From Chthonomonas sp035294505 (GTDB lineage Bacteria; Armatimonadota; Chthonomonadetes; Chthonomonadales; Chthonomonadaceae), in assembly GCF_035294505.1 (NCBI RefSeq), contig NZ_DATGKU010000099.1, positions 1 to 21,623 on the forward strand: 21,623 nt of DNA, in the 5' to 3' direction. The notes beneath the pieces are model-generated. The model saw only the letters and a list, made by a program, of their open reading frames with translations, ran no database searches and had not been told where the DNA came from. Positions 21,483-21,623 of this stretch are shown piece after piece (the first letter of the stretch is position 1; each line of letters starts with the position of its first letter). A program made the position numbers and the translations under genes.

Positions 21483-21623
21483 CTATTCGAGGACTTTGGT
21501 AACGACACCGGCTCCTACCGTGTGTCCTCCCTCCCGAACCGCAAAACGCAAGCCCTCCTCCAACGCTACCGGCTGAATTAACTCCGCCGTTATCCGTACG
21601 TTGTCCCCAGGCATCACCATCTC
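21483..21623 (-). CDS. tuf: Elongation factor Tu, C-terminal fragment (cut by window edge)
   Basis: Only the last 46 codons are inside the window. They read from EMVMPGDNVRI through LEEGLRFAVREGG to VVTKVLE and a TAG stop, the invariant C-terminus of EF-Tu domain 3. EF-Tu carries aminoacyl-tRNA to the ribosome. It is the first visible gene of the cluster running left to rplA. Confidence 0.96.
   Translation of the reverse strand, partial: EMVMPGDNVRITAELIQPVALEEGLRFAVREGGHTVGAGVVTKVLE

Overview
The window looks like ordinary chromosomal DNA from a mid-GC, diderm, aerobic bacterium. Supporting signs are an outer-membrane beta-barrel protein, a Tat-type signal, an electron-transfer-flavoprotein (ETF) dehydrogenase module and an F-type ATP synthase. 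Gene content and several unusual housekeeping variants would fit Armatimonadota (Chthonomonas-like), but that placement is inference from memory, not from any search. No insertion sequence, phage gene or CRISPR array was seen, and no stretch over 300 bp lacks a gene.

Layout. (1) 11-9374, plus strand: a PAS-PAS-GGDEF diguanylate cyclase; a FAD-dependent amine-oxidase/HemY-like oxidoreductase followed by a phosphopantetheinyl-transferase-like gene; tRNA-Gly(TCC); a Tat-exported NHL propeller protein; tRNA-Arg(TCT) with a terminator folded into its own 3' end; then an etfB-etfA-etfD operon whose last gene encodes a membrane iron-sulfur protein likely to pass ETF electrons to quinone. (2) 9389-16318, minus strand, read from right to left: a small zinc-ribbon protein, a fatty-acid-hydroxylase-like protein with a basic tail, a GT-C glycosyltransferase, a beta-lactamase-fold serine hydrolase, a membrane-anchored HEAT-thioredoxin protein, a MoaB/MogA-LarC2 fusion, and a beta-barrel protein with a TTG start. 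(3) 16483-18299, plus strand: atpD and atpC alone, with a clear promoter and a strong terminator. (4) 18385-21623, minus strand: the translation/transcription cluster tuf (partial), rpmG, tRNA-Trp, secE, nusG, rplK, an unknown membrane protein, rplA. rplJ/rplL/rpoBC do not follow rplA; the convergent atpDC pair occupies that place.

Best leads. The MoaB/MogA-like domain fused to the C-terminal domain of the nickel-pincer cofactor enzyme LarC (10238-11263) is the most novel item. Its MoaB half has lost an aspartate that is catalytic in MogA and has a degenerate LPGxPK motif, and the gene is translationally coupled (GTGA overlap) to the HEAT-thioredoxin gene. Second is an interleaved pair of perfect inverted repeats (10 bp and 9 bp, order A-B-A'-B') that can form an H-type pseudoknot directly before the serine hydrolase start. 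Smaller oddities are an L33 with a CX4C second zinc knuckle, an L11 lacking a usual proline of the thiopeptide-site motif, and an unrecognised two-helix membrane protein between rplK and rplA.
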